Shown piece after piece: positions 1 through 12,379 of a DNA stretch of 64,000 bases (positions are counted from its first letter, which is position 1; each line of letters starts with the position of its first letter). A program made the translations under genes and the position numbers. Source of the stretch: Ulva prolifera (Eukaryota > Chlorophyta > Ulvophyceae > Ulvales > Ulvaceae); NCBI GenBank assembly GCA_023078555.1, contig CM041197.1, positions 6,035,810-6,099,809 on the forward strand, written 5' to 3'. The notes beneath the pieces were generated by a model. The model did not search any database. It was not told the DNA's origin and saw nothing but the letters and a program-made list of their open reading frames with translations.

Positions 1-2
1 TT

Positions 3-170
3 ATGCACGCGGGCATGGGCTCAATGTAAATCAGTATATCCGACACACATTAACATTATATGTATGTATACAACATGAAGAAATGAGTGCGCCAATGTAA
101 ACGTACTCCCATGCCTGCCAGCTTCGAAAGTACACAGTTTTTGAAGATCGTGGTCTACACACTAGTAGGA
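3..170 (+). repeat. Reference Y monomer (168 bp)
   Basis: This is the first complete copy of the Y class. It starts at atgcacgcgggcatgggctc and ends at actagtagga. Diagnostic features are catgggctcaatgtaaatca near the start, cattaacattatatgtatg in the middle and a cttcgaaagtacacag core near the end. Other Y copies start atgcaagcaggcatgggctc. Major Y subtypes differ between the middle and the core: gcgcgtcgatgtaaaggtac with cctgcctgcttcg, or gtgcgccaatgtaaacgtac with cctgccagcttcg. Confidence 0.9.
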
Positions 171-336
171 ATGCACGCGGGCACGAGGTCAATGAAAATT
201 TTCCATCTGACACACATTGGCATGATATGTATGTATACAACATGAAGAAATGAGCGCGGCGTGTAAAGGACCTCCCATGCATGTCTTCTCCGAAAGTACA
301 CAGTTTTTGAAGAACGTGGACTACACAACAGCTAGA
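171..336 (+). repeat. Reference X monomer (166 bp)
   Basis: This is the first complete copy of the X class. It starts at atgcacgcgggcacgaggtc and ends in acacaacagctaga. Diagnostic features are ggtcaatgaaaattttcc, cacacattggcatgatatg, gcgcggcgtgtaaagg and a core reading ttctccgaaagtacacag. The X and Y copies share the central block gtatgtatacaacatg and the core but differ at many other positions, so they are old classes within one family. X plus Y gives the 334-bp dimer. Confidence 0.9.
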
Positions 337-339
337 ATG

Positions 340-1345
340 CAAGCAGGCATGGGCTCAATGTAAATCAGTATATCTGACACACATTAACATTATATGTATG
401 TATACAACATGTAGAAATGAGCGCGTCGATGTAAAGGTACTCCCAGGCCTGCCTGCTTCGAAAGTACACAGTTTTCGCAGAACGTGGTCTACACACTAGT
501 AGGAATGCACGCGGGCACGAGGTCAATGAAAATTTTCCATCTGACACACATTGGCATGATATGTATGTATACAACATGAAGAAATGAGCGCGGTGTGTAA
601 AGGCCGTCCCATGCATGTCTTCTCCGAAAGTACACAGTTTTTGAAGAATGTGGACTACACAACAGCTAGAATGCAAGCAGGCATGGGCTCAATGTAAATC
701 AGTATATCTGACACACATAAATATTATATGTATGTATACAACATGTAGAAATGAGCGCGTCGATGTAAAGGTACTCCCAGGCCTGCCTGCTTCGAAAGTA
801 CACAGTTTTCGAAGAACGTGGTCTACACACTAGTAGGAATGCACGCGGGCACGAGGTCAATGAAAATTTTCCATCTGACACACATTGGCATGATATGTAT
901 GTATACAACATGTAGAAGTGAGCGCGCCAATGTTAACGTACTCCCATGCATGCCTGCTTCGAAAGTACACAGTTTTTGAAGATCATGATCTACACACCAG
1001 TTGTTATGCACGCGGGCATGGGCTCAATGTAAATCAGTATATCTGACACACATAAATATTATATGTATGTATACAACATGTAGAAATGAGCGCGTCGATG
1101 TAAAGGTACTCGCAGGCCTGCCTGCTTCGAAAGTACACAGTTTTTGCAGAACGTGGTCTACACACTAGTAGGAATGCACGCGGGCACGAGGTCAATGAAA
1201 ATTTTCCATCTGACACACATTGGCATGATATGTATGTATACAACATGAAGAAATGAGCGCGGCGTGTAAAGGACCTCCCATGCATGTCTTCTCCGAAAGT
1301 ACACAGTTTTTGAAGAACGTGGACTACACAACATCTAGAATGCAA
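340..1345 (+). repeat. Left-arm block mirrored at 35476-36480
   Basis: This three-dimer block carries four private variants: ggccgtccc near 601, gttaacgta near 914, gatcatgatctac near 980, and gtactcgcagg near 1107. All four occur in reverse complement, in mirrored order and exact register, at 35476-36480 (paired coordinates sum to 36821). A few substitutions separate the copies. Part of the block (about 699-1040) also has a direct copy at about 4702-5043. Confidence 0.85.
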
Positions 1346-1491
1346 GCAGGCATGGGCTCAATGTAAATCAGTATATCTGACACACATTAACATTATATGT
1401 ATGTATACAACATGTAGAAGTGAGCGCGCCAATGTAAACGTACTCCCATGCCTGCCAGCTTCGAAAGTACACAGTTTTCGCAGAACGTGGT

Positions 1492-3551
1492 CTACACACT
1501 AGTAGGAATGCACGCGGGCACAAGGTCAATGAAAATTATCCATCTGACACACATTGGCATGATATGTATGTATACAACATGAAGAAATGAGCGCGGTGTG
1601 TAAAGGCCCTCCCATGCATGTCTTCTCCGAAAGTACACAGTTTTTGAAGAACGTGGACTACACACAGCTAGAATGGAAGCAGGCATGGGCTCAATGTAAA
1701 TCAGTATATCTGACACACATTAACATTATAAGTATGTATACAACATGTAGAAATGAGCGCGTCGATGTAAAGGTACTCCCAGGCCTGCCTGCTTCGAAAG
1801 TACACAGTTTTCGCAGAACGTGGTCTACACACTAGTAGGAATGCACGCGGGCACGAGGTCAATGAAAATTTTCCATCTGACACACATTGGCATGATATGT
1901 ATGTATACAACATGAAGAAATGAGCGCGGTGTGTAAAGGCCCTCCCATGCATGTCTTCTTCGAAAGTACACAATTTTTGAAGATCGTGGTCTACACACTA
2001 GTAGGAATGCACGCGGGCACGAGGTCAATGAAAATTATCCATCTGACACACATTGGCATGATATGTATGTATACAACATGAAGAAATGAGCGCGGTGTGT
2101 AAAGGCCCTTTCATGCATGTCTTCTCCGAAAGTACACAGTTTTTGAAGAACGTGGACTACACACAGCTAGAATGGAAGCAGGCATGGGCTCAATGTAAAT
2201 CAGTATATCTGACACAAATTAACATTATATGTATGTATACAACATGTAGAAATGAGCGCGTCGATGTAAAGGTACTCCCAGGCCTGCCTGCTTCGAAAGT
2301 ACACAGTTTTCGCAGAACGTGGTCTACACACTAGTAGGAATGCACGCGGGCACGAGGTCAATGAAAATTTTCCATCTTACACACATTGGCATGATATGTA
2401 TGTATACAACATGAAGAAATGAGCGCGGCGTGTAAAGGCCCTCCCATGCATGTCTTCTCCGAAAGTACACAGTTTTTGAAGAACGTGGACTACACAACAG
2501 CTAGACTGCAAGCAGGCATGGGCTCAATATAAATCAGTATATCTGACACACATAAATATTATATGTATGTATACAACATGTAGAAATGAGCGCGTCGATG
2601 TAAAGGTACTCCCAGGCCTGCCTGCTTCGAAAGTACACAGTTTTCGAAGAACGTGGTCTACACACTAGAAGGAATGCACGCGGGCACGAGGACAATGCAA
2701 ATTTTCCATCTGACACACATTGGCATGATATGTATGTATACAACATGAAGAAATGAGCGCGGCGTGTAAAGGCCCTCCCATGCATGTCTTCTCCGAAAGT
2801 ACACAGTTTTTGAAGAACGTGGACTACACAACAGCTAGAATGCAAGAAGGCATGGGCTCAATGTAAATCAGTATATCTTGTCACACATTGGCATGATATG
2901 TATGTATACAACATGTAGAAGTGAGCGCGCCAATGTAAACGTACTCCCATGCCTGCCAGCTTCGAAAGTACACAGTTTTCGCAGAACGTGGTCTACACAC
3001 TAGTAGGAATGCACGCGGGCACAAGGTCAATGAAAATTATCCATCTGACACACATTGGCATGATATGTATGTATACAACATGAAGAAATGAGCGCGGTGT
3101 GTAGAGGCCCTCCCATGCATGTCTTCTCCGAAAGTACACAGTTTTTGAAGAACGTGGACTACACACAGCTAGAATGGAAGCAAGCATGGGCTCAATGTAA
3201 ATCAGTATATCTGACACACATTAACATTATATGTATGTATACAACATGTAGAAATGAGCGCGTCGATGTAAAGGTACTCCCAGGCCTGCCTGCTTCGAAA
3301 GTACACAGTTTTCGCAGAACGTGGTCTACACACTAGTAGGAATGCACGCGGGCACGAGGTCAATGAAAATTTTCCATCTGACACACATTGACATGATATG
3401 TATGTATACAACATGAAGAAATGAGCGCGGTGTGTAAAGGCCCTCCCATGCATGTCTTCTTCGAAAGTACACAATTTTTGAAGATCGTGGTCTACACACT
3501 AGTAGGAATGCACGCGGGCACGAGGTCAATGAAAATTATCCATCTGACACA
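1492..3551 (+). repeat. 1501-bp (nine-monomer) direct duplication
   Basis: About 1492-2050 recurs at 2993-3551 with a shift of 1501 bp and only a few substitutions. Both copies contain gggcacaaggtcaatg and an X-X step, where an X monomer ends in Y-type tctacacactagtagga and is followed by another X. Nine monomers is an odd number, so the duplication contains a break in the X/Y alternation. Confidence 0.8.
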
Positions 3552-6500
3552 CATTGGCATGATATGTATGTATACAACATGAAGAAATGAGCGCGGTGTG
3601 TAAAGGACCTCCCATGCATGTCTTCTCCGAAAGTACACAGTTTTTGAAGAACGTGGACTACACAACAGCTAGAATGCAAGCAGGCATGGGCTCAATGTAA
3701 ATCAGTATATCTGACACACATTAACATTATATGTATGTATACAACATGTAGAAATGAGCGCGTCGATGTAAAGGTACTCCCAGGCCTGCCTGCTTCGAAA
3801 GTACACAGTTTTTGCAGAACGTGGTCTACACACTAGTAGGAATGCACGCGGGCACGAGGTCAATGAAAATTTTCCATCTGACACACATTGGCATGATATG
3901 TATGCATACAACATGAAGAAATGAGCGCGGTGTGTAAAGGCCCTCCCATGCATGTCTTCTCCGAAAGTACACAGTTTTTGAAGAACGTGGACTACACACA
4001 GCTAGAATGGAAGCAGGCATGGGCTCAATGTAAATCAGTATATCTGACACACATTAACATTATATGTATGTATACAACATGTAGAAATGAGCGCGTCGAT
4101 GTAAAGGTACTCCCAGGCCTGCCTGCTTCGAAAGTACACAGTTTTCGCAGAACGTGGTCTACACACTAGTAGGAATGCACGCGGGCACGAGGTCAATGAA
4201 AATTTTCCATCTGACACACATTGGCATGATATGTATGTATACAACATGAAGAAATGAGCGCGGTGTGTAAAGGCCCTCCCATGCATGTCTTCTCCGAAAG
4301 TACACAGTTTTTGAAGAACGTGGACTACACACAGCTAGAATGGAAGCAGGCATGGGCTCAATGTAAATCAGTATATCTGACACACATTAACATTATATGT
4401 ATGTATACAACATGTAGAAATGAGCGCGTCGATGTAAAGGTACTCCCAGGCCTGCCTGCTTCGAAAGTACACAGTTTTCGCAGAACGTGGTCTACACACT
4501 AGTAGGAATGCACGCGGGCACGAGGTCAATGAAAATTTTCCATCTTACACACATTGGCATGATATGTATGTATACAACATGAAGAAATGAGCGCGGCGTG
4601 TAAAGGCCCTCCCATGCATGTCTTCTCCGAAAGTACACAGTTTTTGAAGAACGTGGACTACACAACAGCTAGACTGCAAGCAGGCATGGGCTCAATATAA
4701 ATCAGTATATCTGACACACATAAATATTATATGTATGTATACAACATGTAGAAATGAGCGCGTCGATGTAAAGGTACTCCCAGGCCTGCCTGCTTTGAAA
4801 GTACACAGTTTTCGAAGAACGTGGTCTACACACTAGTAGGAATGTACGCGGGCACGAGGTCAATGAAAATTTTCCATCTGACACACATTGGCATGATATG
4901 TATGTATACAACATGTAGAAGTGAGCGCGCCAATGTTAACGTACTCCCATGCATGCCTGCTTCGAAAGTACACAGTTTTTGAAGATCATGATCTACACAC
5001 CAGTTGTTATGCACGCGGGCATGGGCTCAATGTAAATCAGTATATCTGACACACATAAATATTATATGTATGTATACAACATGTAGAAATGAGCGCGTCG
5101 ATGTAAAGGTACTCGCGGGCCTGCGTGCTTCGAAAGTACACAGTTTTCGAAGAACGTGGTCTACACACTAGAAGGAATGCACGCGGGCACGAGGACAATG
5201 CAAATTTTCCATCTGACACACATTGGCATGATATGTATGTATACAACATGAAGAAATGAGCGCGGCGTGTAAAGGCCCTCCCATGCATGTCTTCTCCGAA
5301 AGTACACAGTTTTTGAAGAACGTGGACTACACAACAGCTAGAATGCAAGAAGGCATGGGCTCAATGTAAATCAGTATATCTTGTCACACATTGGCATGAT
5401 ATGTATGTATACAACATGTAGAAGTGAGCGCGCCAATGTAAACGTACTCCCATGCCTGCCAGCTTCGAAAGTACACAGTTTTCGCAGAACGTGGTCTACA
5501 CACTAGTAGGAATGCACGCGGGCACAAGGTCAATGAAAATTATCCATCTGACACACATTGGCATGATATGTATGTATACAACATGAAGAAATGAGCGCGG
5601 TGTGTAGAGGCCCTCCCATGCATGTCTTCTCCGAAAGTACACAGTTTTTGAAGAACGTGGACTACACACAGCTAGAATGGAAGCAAGCATGGGCTCAATG
5701 TAAATCAGTATATCTGACACACATTAACATTATATGTATGTATACAACATGTAGAAATGAGCGCGTCGATGTAAAGGTACTCCCAGGCCTGCCTGCTTCG
5801 AAAGTACACAGTTTTCGCAGAACGTGGTCTACACACTAGTAGGAATGCACGCGGGCACGAGGTCAATGAAAATTTTCCATCTGACACACATTGACATGAT
5901 ATGTATGTATACAACATGAAGAAATGAGCGCGGTGTGTAAAGGCCCTCCCATGCATGTCTTCTTCGAAAGTACACAATTTTTGAAGATCGTGGTCTACAC
6001 ACTAGTAGGAATGCACGCGGGCACGAGGTCAATGAAAATTATCCATCTGACACACATTGGCATGATATGTATGTATACAACATGAAGAAATGAGCGCGGT
6101 GTGTAAAGGACCTCCCATGCATGTCTTCTCCGAAAGTACACAGTTTTTGAAGAACGTGGACTACACAACAGCTAGAATGCAAGCAGGCATGGGCTCAATG
6201 TAAATCAGTATATCTGACACACATTAACATTATATGTATGTATACAACATGTAGAAATGAGCGCGTCGATGTAAAGGTACTCCCAGGCCTGCCTGCTTCG
6301 AAAGTACACAGTTTTTGCAGAACGTGGTCTACACACTAGTAGGAATGCACGCGGGCACGAGGTCAATGAAAATTTTCCATCTGACACACATTGGCATGAT
6401 ATGTATGCATACAACATGAAGAAATGAGCGCGGTGTGTAAAGGCCCTCCCATGCATGTCTTCTCCGAAAGTACACAGTTTTTGAAGAACGTGGACTACAC

Positions 6501-6793
6501 ACAGCTAGAATGGAAGCAGGCATGGGCTCAATGTAAATCAGTATATCTGACACACATTAACATTATATGTATGTATACAACATGTAGAAATGAGCGCGTC
6601 GATGTAAAGGTACTCCCAGACCTGCCTGCTTCGAAAGTACACAGTTTTCGCAGAACGTGGTCTACACACTAGTAGGAATGCACGCGGGCACGAGGTCAAT
6701 GAAAATTTTCCATCTGACACACATTGGCATGATATGTATGTATACAACATGAAGAAATGAGCGCGGTGTGTAAAGGCCCTCCCATGCATGTCT
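2086..6793 (+). repeat. Nested 2168-bp and 2503-bp duplications
   Basis: About 2535-4290 recurs at about 5038-6793 with a shift of 2503 bp (15 monomers). Both copies share private variants: tatcttgtcacac near 2875 and 5378, tgtgtagaggccctccc near 3099 and 5602, and tatgcatacaac near 3901 and 6404. A flanking piece (2086 to about 2660) recurs at 4254 to about 4830, shift 2168 bp (13 monomers), sharing ccatcttacacac. The second 2503-bp copy has its own changes, for example ggcctgcgtgcttcg near 5119 and cccagacctgcc near 6616. Confidence 0.82.
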
Positions 6794-8027
6794 TCTTCGA
6801 AAGTACACAATTTTTGAAGATCGTGGTCTACACACTAGAAGGAATGCACGCGGGCACGAGGTCAATGAAAATTATCCATCTGACACACATTGGCATGATA
6901 TGTATGTATACAACATGAAGAAATGAGCGCGGTGTGTAAAGGCCCTCCCATGCATGTCTTCTCCGAAAGTACACAGTTTTTGAAGAACGTGGACTACACA
7001 CAGCTAGAATGGAAGCAGGCATGGGCTCAATGTAAATCAGTATATCTGACACACATTAACATTATATGTATGTATACAACATGTAGAAATGAGCGCGTCG
7101 ATGTAAAGGTACTCCCAGGCCTGCCTGCTTCGAAAGTACACAGTTTTCGCAGAACGTGGTCTACACACTAGTAGGAATGCACGCGGGCACGAGGTCAATG
7201 AAAATTTTCCATCTGACACACATTGGCATGATATGTATGTATACAACATGAAGAAATGAGCGCGGCGTGTAAAGGCCCTCCCATGCATGTCTTCTCCGAA
7301 AGTACACAGTTTTTGAAGAACGTGGACTACACAACAGCTAGACTGCAAGCAGGCATGGGCTCAATGTAAATCAGTATATCTGACACACATAAATATTATA
7401 TGTATGTATACAACATGAAGAAATGAGCGCGGTGTGTAAAGGCCCTCCCATGCATGTCTTCTTCGAAAGTACACAGTTTTTTAAGATCGTGGTCTACACA
7501 CTAGTAGGAATGCACGCGGGCACGAGGTCAATGAAAATTTTCCATCTGACACACATTGGCATGATATGTATGTATACAACATGAAGAAATGAGCGCGGCG
7601 TGTAAAGGACCTCCCATGCATGTCTTCTCCGAAAGTACACAGTTTTTGAAGAACGTGGACTACACAACAGCTAGAATGCAAGCAGGCATGGGCTCAATGT
7701 AAATCAGTATATCTGACACACATTAACATTATATGTATGTATACAACATGAAGAAATGAGTGCGCCAATGTAAACGTACTCCACTGCCTGCCAGCTTCGA
7801 AAGTACACAGTTTTTTAAGATCGTGGTCTACACACTAGTAGGAATGCACGCGGGCACGAGGTCAATGAAAATTTTCCATCTGACACACATTGGCATGATA
7901 TGTATGTATACAACATGAAGAAATGAGCGCGGCGTGTAAAGGCCCTCCCATGCATGTCTTCTCCGAAAGTACACAGTTTTTGAAGAACGTGGACTACACA
8001 ACAGCTAGACTGCAAGCAGGCATGGGC
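6794..8027 (+). repeat. Mixed dimers before the 1002-bp HOR
   Basis: These are ordinary X/Y dimers and a few hybrid monomers with no long duplication of their own. Several Y monomers have an X-type middle (gcgcggtgtgtaaaggcc), followed by cagttttttaagatcg, a variant that becomes standard in the HOR that follows. The actccactgcctgcc variant also begins here, near 7778. Confidence 0.7.
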
Positions 8028-9029
8028 TCAATGTAAATCAGTATATCTGACACACATAAATATTATATGTATGTATACAACATTAAGAAATGAGCGCGGT
8101 GTGTAAAGGCCCTCCCATGCATGTCTTCTTCGAAAGTACACAGTTTTCGAAGAACGTGGTCTACACATTAGTAGGAATGCACGCGGGCACGAGGTCAATG
8201 AAAATTTTCCATCTGACACACATTGGCATGATATGTATGTATACAACATGTAGAAGTGAGCGCGCCAATGTAAACGTACTCCCATGCATGCCTGCTTCGA
8301 AAGTACACAGTTTTTGAAGATCGTGATCTACACACCAGTTGTTATGCACGCGGGCATGGGCTCAATGTAAATCAGTATATCCGACACACATTAACATTAT
8401 ATGTATGTATACAACATGAAGAAATGAGTGCGCCAATGTAAACGTACTCCACTGCCTGCCAGCTTCGAAAGTACACAGTTTTTTAAGATCGTGGTCTACA
8501 CACTAGTAGGAATGCACGCGGGCACGAGGTCAATGAAAATTTTCCATCTGACACACATTGGCATGATATGTATGTATACAACATGAAGAAATGAGCGCGG
8601 CGTGTAAAGGACCTCCCATGCATGTCTTCTCCGAAAGTACACAGTTTTTGAAGAACGTGGACTACACAACAGCTAGAATGCAAGCAAGCATGGGCTCAAT
8701 GTAAATCAGTATATCCGACACACATTAACATTATATGTATGTATACAACATGAAGAAATGAGTGCGCCAATGTAAACGTACTCCACTGCCTGCCAGCTTC
8801 GAAAGTACACAGTTTTTGAAGATCGTGGTCTACACACTAGTAGGAATGCACGCGGGCACGAGGTCAATGAAAATTTTCCATCTGACACACATTGGCATGA
8901 TATGTATGTATACAACATGAAGAAATGAGCGCGGCGTGTAAAGGCCCTCCCATGCATGTCTTCTCCGAAAGTACACAGTTTTTGAAGAACGTGGACTACA
9001 CAACAGCTAGACTGCAAGCAGGCATGGGC
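8028..9029 (+). repeat. 1002-bp HOR copy 1 (type a)
   Basis: This six-monomer unit is repeated at 9030, 10032 and 11368. Copy 1 carries acaacattaagaaatg (8078 on), ccatgcatgtcttcttcg and caagcaagcatggg near 8691. These three variants are shared with copy 3 and not with copies 2 and 4. The unit contains both the gttttttaagatcg and the actccactgcctgcc variants. Confidence 0.88.
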
Positions 9030-10031
9030 TCAATGTAAATCAGTATATCTGACACACATAAATATTATATGTATGTATACAACATGAAGAAATGAGCGCG
9101 GTGTGTAAAGGCCCTCCCATGTATGTCTTCTTCGAAAGTACACAGTTTTCGAAGAACGTGGTCTACACATTAGTAGGAATGCACGCGGGCACGAGGTCAA
9201 TGAAAATTTTCCATCTGACACACATTGGCATGATATGTATGTATACAACATGTAGAAGTGAGCGCGCCAATGTAAACGTACTCCCATGCATGCCTGCTTC
9301 GAAAGTACACAGTTTTTGAAGATCGTGATCTACACACCAGTTGTTATGCACGCGGGCATGGGCTCAATGTAAATCAGTATATCCGACACACATTAACATT
9401 ATATGTATGTATACAACATGAAGAAATGAGTGCGCCAATGTAAACGTACTCCACTGCCTGCCAGCTTCGAAAGTACACAGTTTTTTAAGATCGTGGTCTA
9501 CACACTAGTAGGAATGCACGCGGGCACGAGGTCAATGAAAATTTTCCATCTGACACACATTGGCATGATATGTATGTATACAACATGAAGAAATGAGCGC
9601 GGCGTGTAAAGGACCTCCCATGCATGTCTTCTCCGAAAGTACACAGTTTTTGAAGAACGTGGACTACACAACAGCTAGAATGCAAGCAGGCATGGGCTCA
9701 ATGTAAATCAGTATATCCGACACACATTAACATTATATGTATGTATACAACATGAAGAAATGAGTGCGCCAATGTAAACGTACTCCACTGCCTGCCAGCT
9801 TCGAAAGTACACAGTTTTTGAAGATCGTGGTCTACACACTAGTAGGAATGCACGCGGGCACGAGGTCAATGAAAATTTTCCATCTGACACACATTGGCAT
9901 GATATGTATGTATACAACATGAAGAAATGAGCGCGGCGTGTAAAGGCCCTCCCATGCATGTCTTCTCCGAAAGTACACAGTTTTTGAAGAACGTGGACTA
10001 CACAACAGCTAGACTGCAAGCAGGCATGGGC
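9030..10031 (+). repeat. 1002-bp HOR copy 2 (type b)
   Basis: This is a full copy of the six-monomer unit. It has acaacatgaagaaatg and ccatgtatgtcttcttcg where copy 1 has the cattaag and catgcatg forms, and caagcaggcatggg near 9682. Those states are shared with copy 4. Confidence 0.88.
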
Positions 10032-11033
10032 TCAATGTAAATCAGTATATCTGACACACATAAATATTATATGTATGTATACAACATTAAGAAATGAGCG
10101 CGGTGTGTAAAGGCCCTCCCATGCATGTCTTCTTCGAAAGTACACAGTTTTCGAAGAACGTGGTCTACACATTAGTAGGAATGCACGCGGGCACGAGGTC
10201 AATGAAAATTTTCCATCTGACACACATTGGCATGATATGTATGTATACAACATGTAGAAGTGAGCGCGCCAATGTAAACGTACTCCCATGCATGCCTGCT
10301 TCGAAAGTACACAGTTTTTGAAGATCGTGATCTACACACCAGTTGTTATGCACGCGGGCATGGGCTCAATGTAAATCAGTATATCCGACACACATTAACA
10401 TTATATGTATGTATACAACATGAAGAAATGAGTGCGCCAATGTAAACGTACTCCACTGCCTGCCAGCTTCGAAAGTACACAGTTTTTTAAGATCGTGGTC
10501 TACACACTAGTAGGAATGCACGCGGGCACGAGGTCAATGAAAATTTTCCATCTGACACACATTGGCATGATATGTATGTATACAACATGAAGAAATGAGC
10601 GCGGCGTGTAAAGGACCTCCCATGCATGTCTTCTCCGAAAGTACACAGTTTTTGAAGAACGTGGACTACACAACAGCTAGAATGCAAGCAAGCATGGGCT
10701 CAATGTAAATCAGTATATCCGACACACATTAACATTATATGTATGTATACAACATGAAGAAATGAGTGCGCCAATGTAAACGTACTCCACTGCCTGCCAG
10801 CTTCGAAAGTACACAGTTTTTGAAGATCGTGGTCTACACACTAGTAGGAATGCACGCGGGCACGAGGTCAATGAAAATTTTCCATCTGACACACATTGGC
10901 ATGATATGTATGTATACAACATGAAGAAATGAGCGCGGCGTGTAAAGGCCCTCCCATGCATGTCTTCTCCGAAAGTACACAGTTTTTGAAGAACGTGGAC
11001 TACACAACAGCTAGAATGCAAGCAGGCATGGGC
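10032..11033 (+). repeat. 1002-bp HOR copy 3 (type a)
   Basis: This six-monomer unit has the type-a states: cattaag near 10086, catgcatg and caagcaagc near 10684. It is followed by one extra dimer before the next unit starts. Confidence 0.88.
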
Positions 11034-11367
11034 TCAATGTAAATCAGTCTATCTGACACACATTAACATTATATGTATGTATACAACATGTAGAAATGAG
11101 CGCGTCGATGTAAAGGTACTCCCAGGCCTGCCTGCTTCGAAAGTACACAGTTTTCGAAGAACGTGGTCTACACACTAGAAGGAATGCACGCGGGCACGAG
11201 GACAATGAAAATTTTCCATCTGACACACATTGGCATGATATGTATGTATACAACATGAAGAAATGAGCGCGGCGTGTAAAGGCCCTCCCATGCATGTCTT
11301 CTCCGAAAGTACACAGTTTTTGAAGAACGTGGACTACACAACAGCTAGACTGCAAGCAGGCATGGGC
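11034..11367 (+). repeat. Extra dimer inserted between HOR copies 3 and 4
   Basis: A single 334-bp dimer of another subtype interrupts the 1002-bp periodicity. It carries cagtctatctgacac near 11044, gcgcgtcgatgtaaaggtac, ctagaaggaatgcacg and gaggacaatg. The spacing from copy 3 to copy 4 is therefore 1336 bp instead of 1002. The same subtype dimer occurs at 12380-12713. Confidence 0.85.
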
Positions 11368-12369
11368 TCAATGTAAATCAGTATATCTGACACACATAAA
11401 TATTATATGTATGTATACAACATGAAGAAATGAGCGCGGTGTGTAAAGGCCCTCCCATGTATGTCTTCTTCGAAAGTACACAGTTTTCGAAGAACGTGGT
11501 CTACACATTAGTAGGAATGCACGCGGGCACGAGGTCAATGAAAATTTTCCATCTGACACACATTGGCATGATATGTATGTATACAACATGTAGAAGTGAA
11601 CACGCCAATGTAAACGTACTCCCATGCATGCCTGCTTCGAAAGTACACAGTTTTTGAAGATCGTGATCTACACACCAGTTGTTATGCACGCGGGCATGGG
11701 CTCAATGTAAATCAGTATATCCGACACACATTAACATTATATGTATGTATACAACATGAAGAAATGAGTGCGCCAATGTAAACGTACTCCACTGCCTGCC
11801 AGCTTCGAAAGTACACAGTTTTTTAAGATCGTGGTCTACACACTAGTAGGAATGCACGCGGGCACGAGGTCAATGAAAATTTTCCATCTGACACACATTG
11901 GCATGATATGTATGTATACAACATGAAGAAATGAGCGCGGCGTGTAAAGGACCTCCCATGCATGTCTTCTCCGAAAGTACACAGTTTTTGAAGAACGTGG
12001 ACTACACAACAGCTAGAATGCAAGCAGGCATGGGCTCAATGTAAATCAGTATATCCGACACACATTAACATTATATGTATGTATACAACATGAAGAAATG
12101 AGTGCGCCAATGTAAACGTACTCCACTGCCTGCCAGCTTCGAAAGTACACAGTTTTTGAAGATCGTGGTCTACACACTAGTAGGAATGCACGCGGGCACG
12201 AGGTCAATGAAAATTTTCCATCTGACACACATTGGCATGATATGTATGTATACAACATGAAGAAATGAGCGCGGCGTGTAAAGGCCCTCCCATGCATGTC
12301 TTCTCCGAAAGTACACAGTTTTTGAAGAACGTGGACTACACAACAGCTAGAATGCAAGCAGGCATGGGC
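11368..12369 (+). repeat. 1002-bp HOR copy 4 (type b)
   Basis: This is the fourth copy of the six-monomer unit, with the type-b states (acaacatgaag, ccatgtatg, caagcaggc). It has its own change gtgaacacgccaatg near 11597. The distal flank continues into the ctagaagg-type dimer. Confidence 0.88.
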
Positions 12370-12379
12370 TCAATGTAAA

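Noticed and set aside
171..190. Second CENP-B-like candidate at atgcacgcgggc (A--CGGG present)
   Set aside because: The upstream TTCG half is absent in every subtype inspected, so the match is only to the CGGG half.
200..245. Microsatellite-like (tatg)n stretch at tatgtatgtatac in every monomer
   Set aside because: It is only two to three repeats long and fixed in nearly all monomers, so it is part of the satellite consensus and not an expanding microsatellite.
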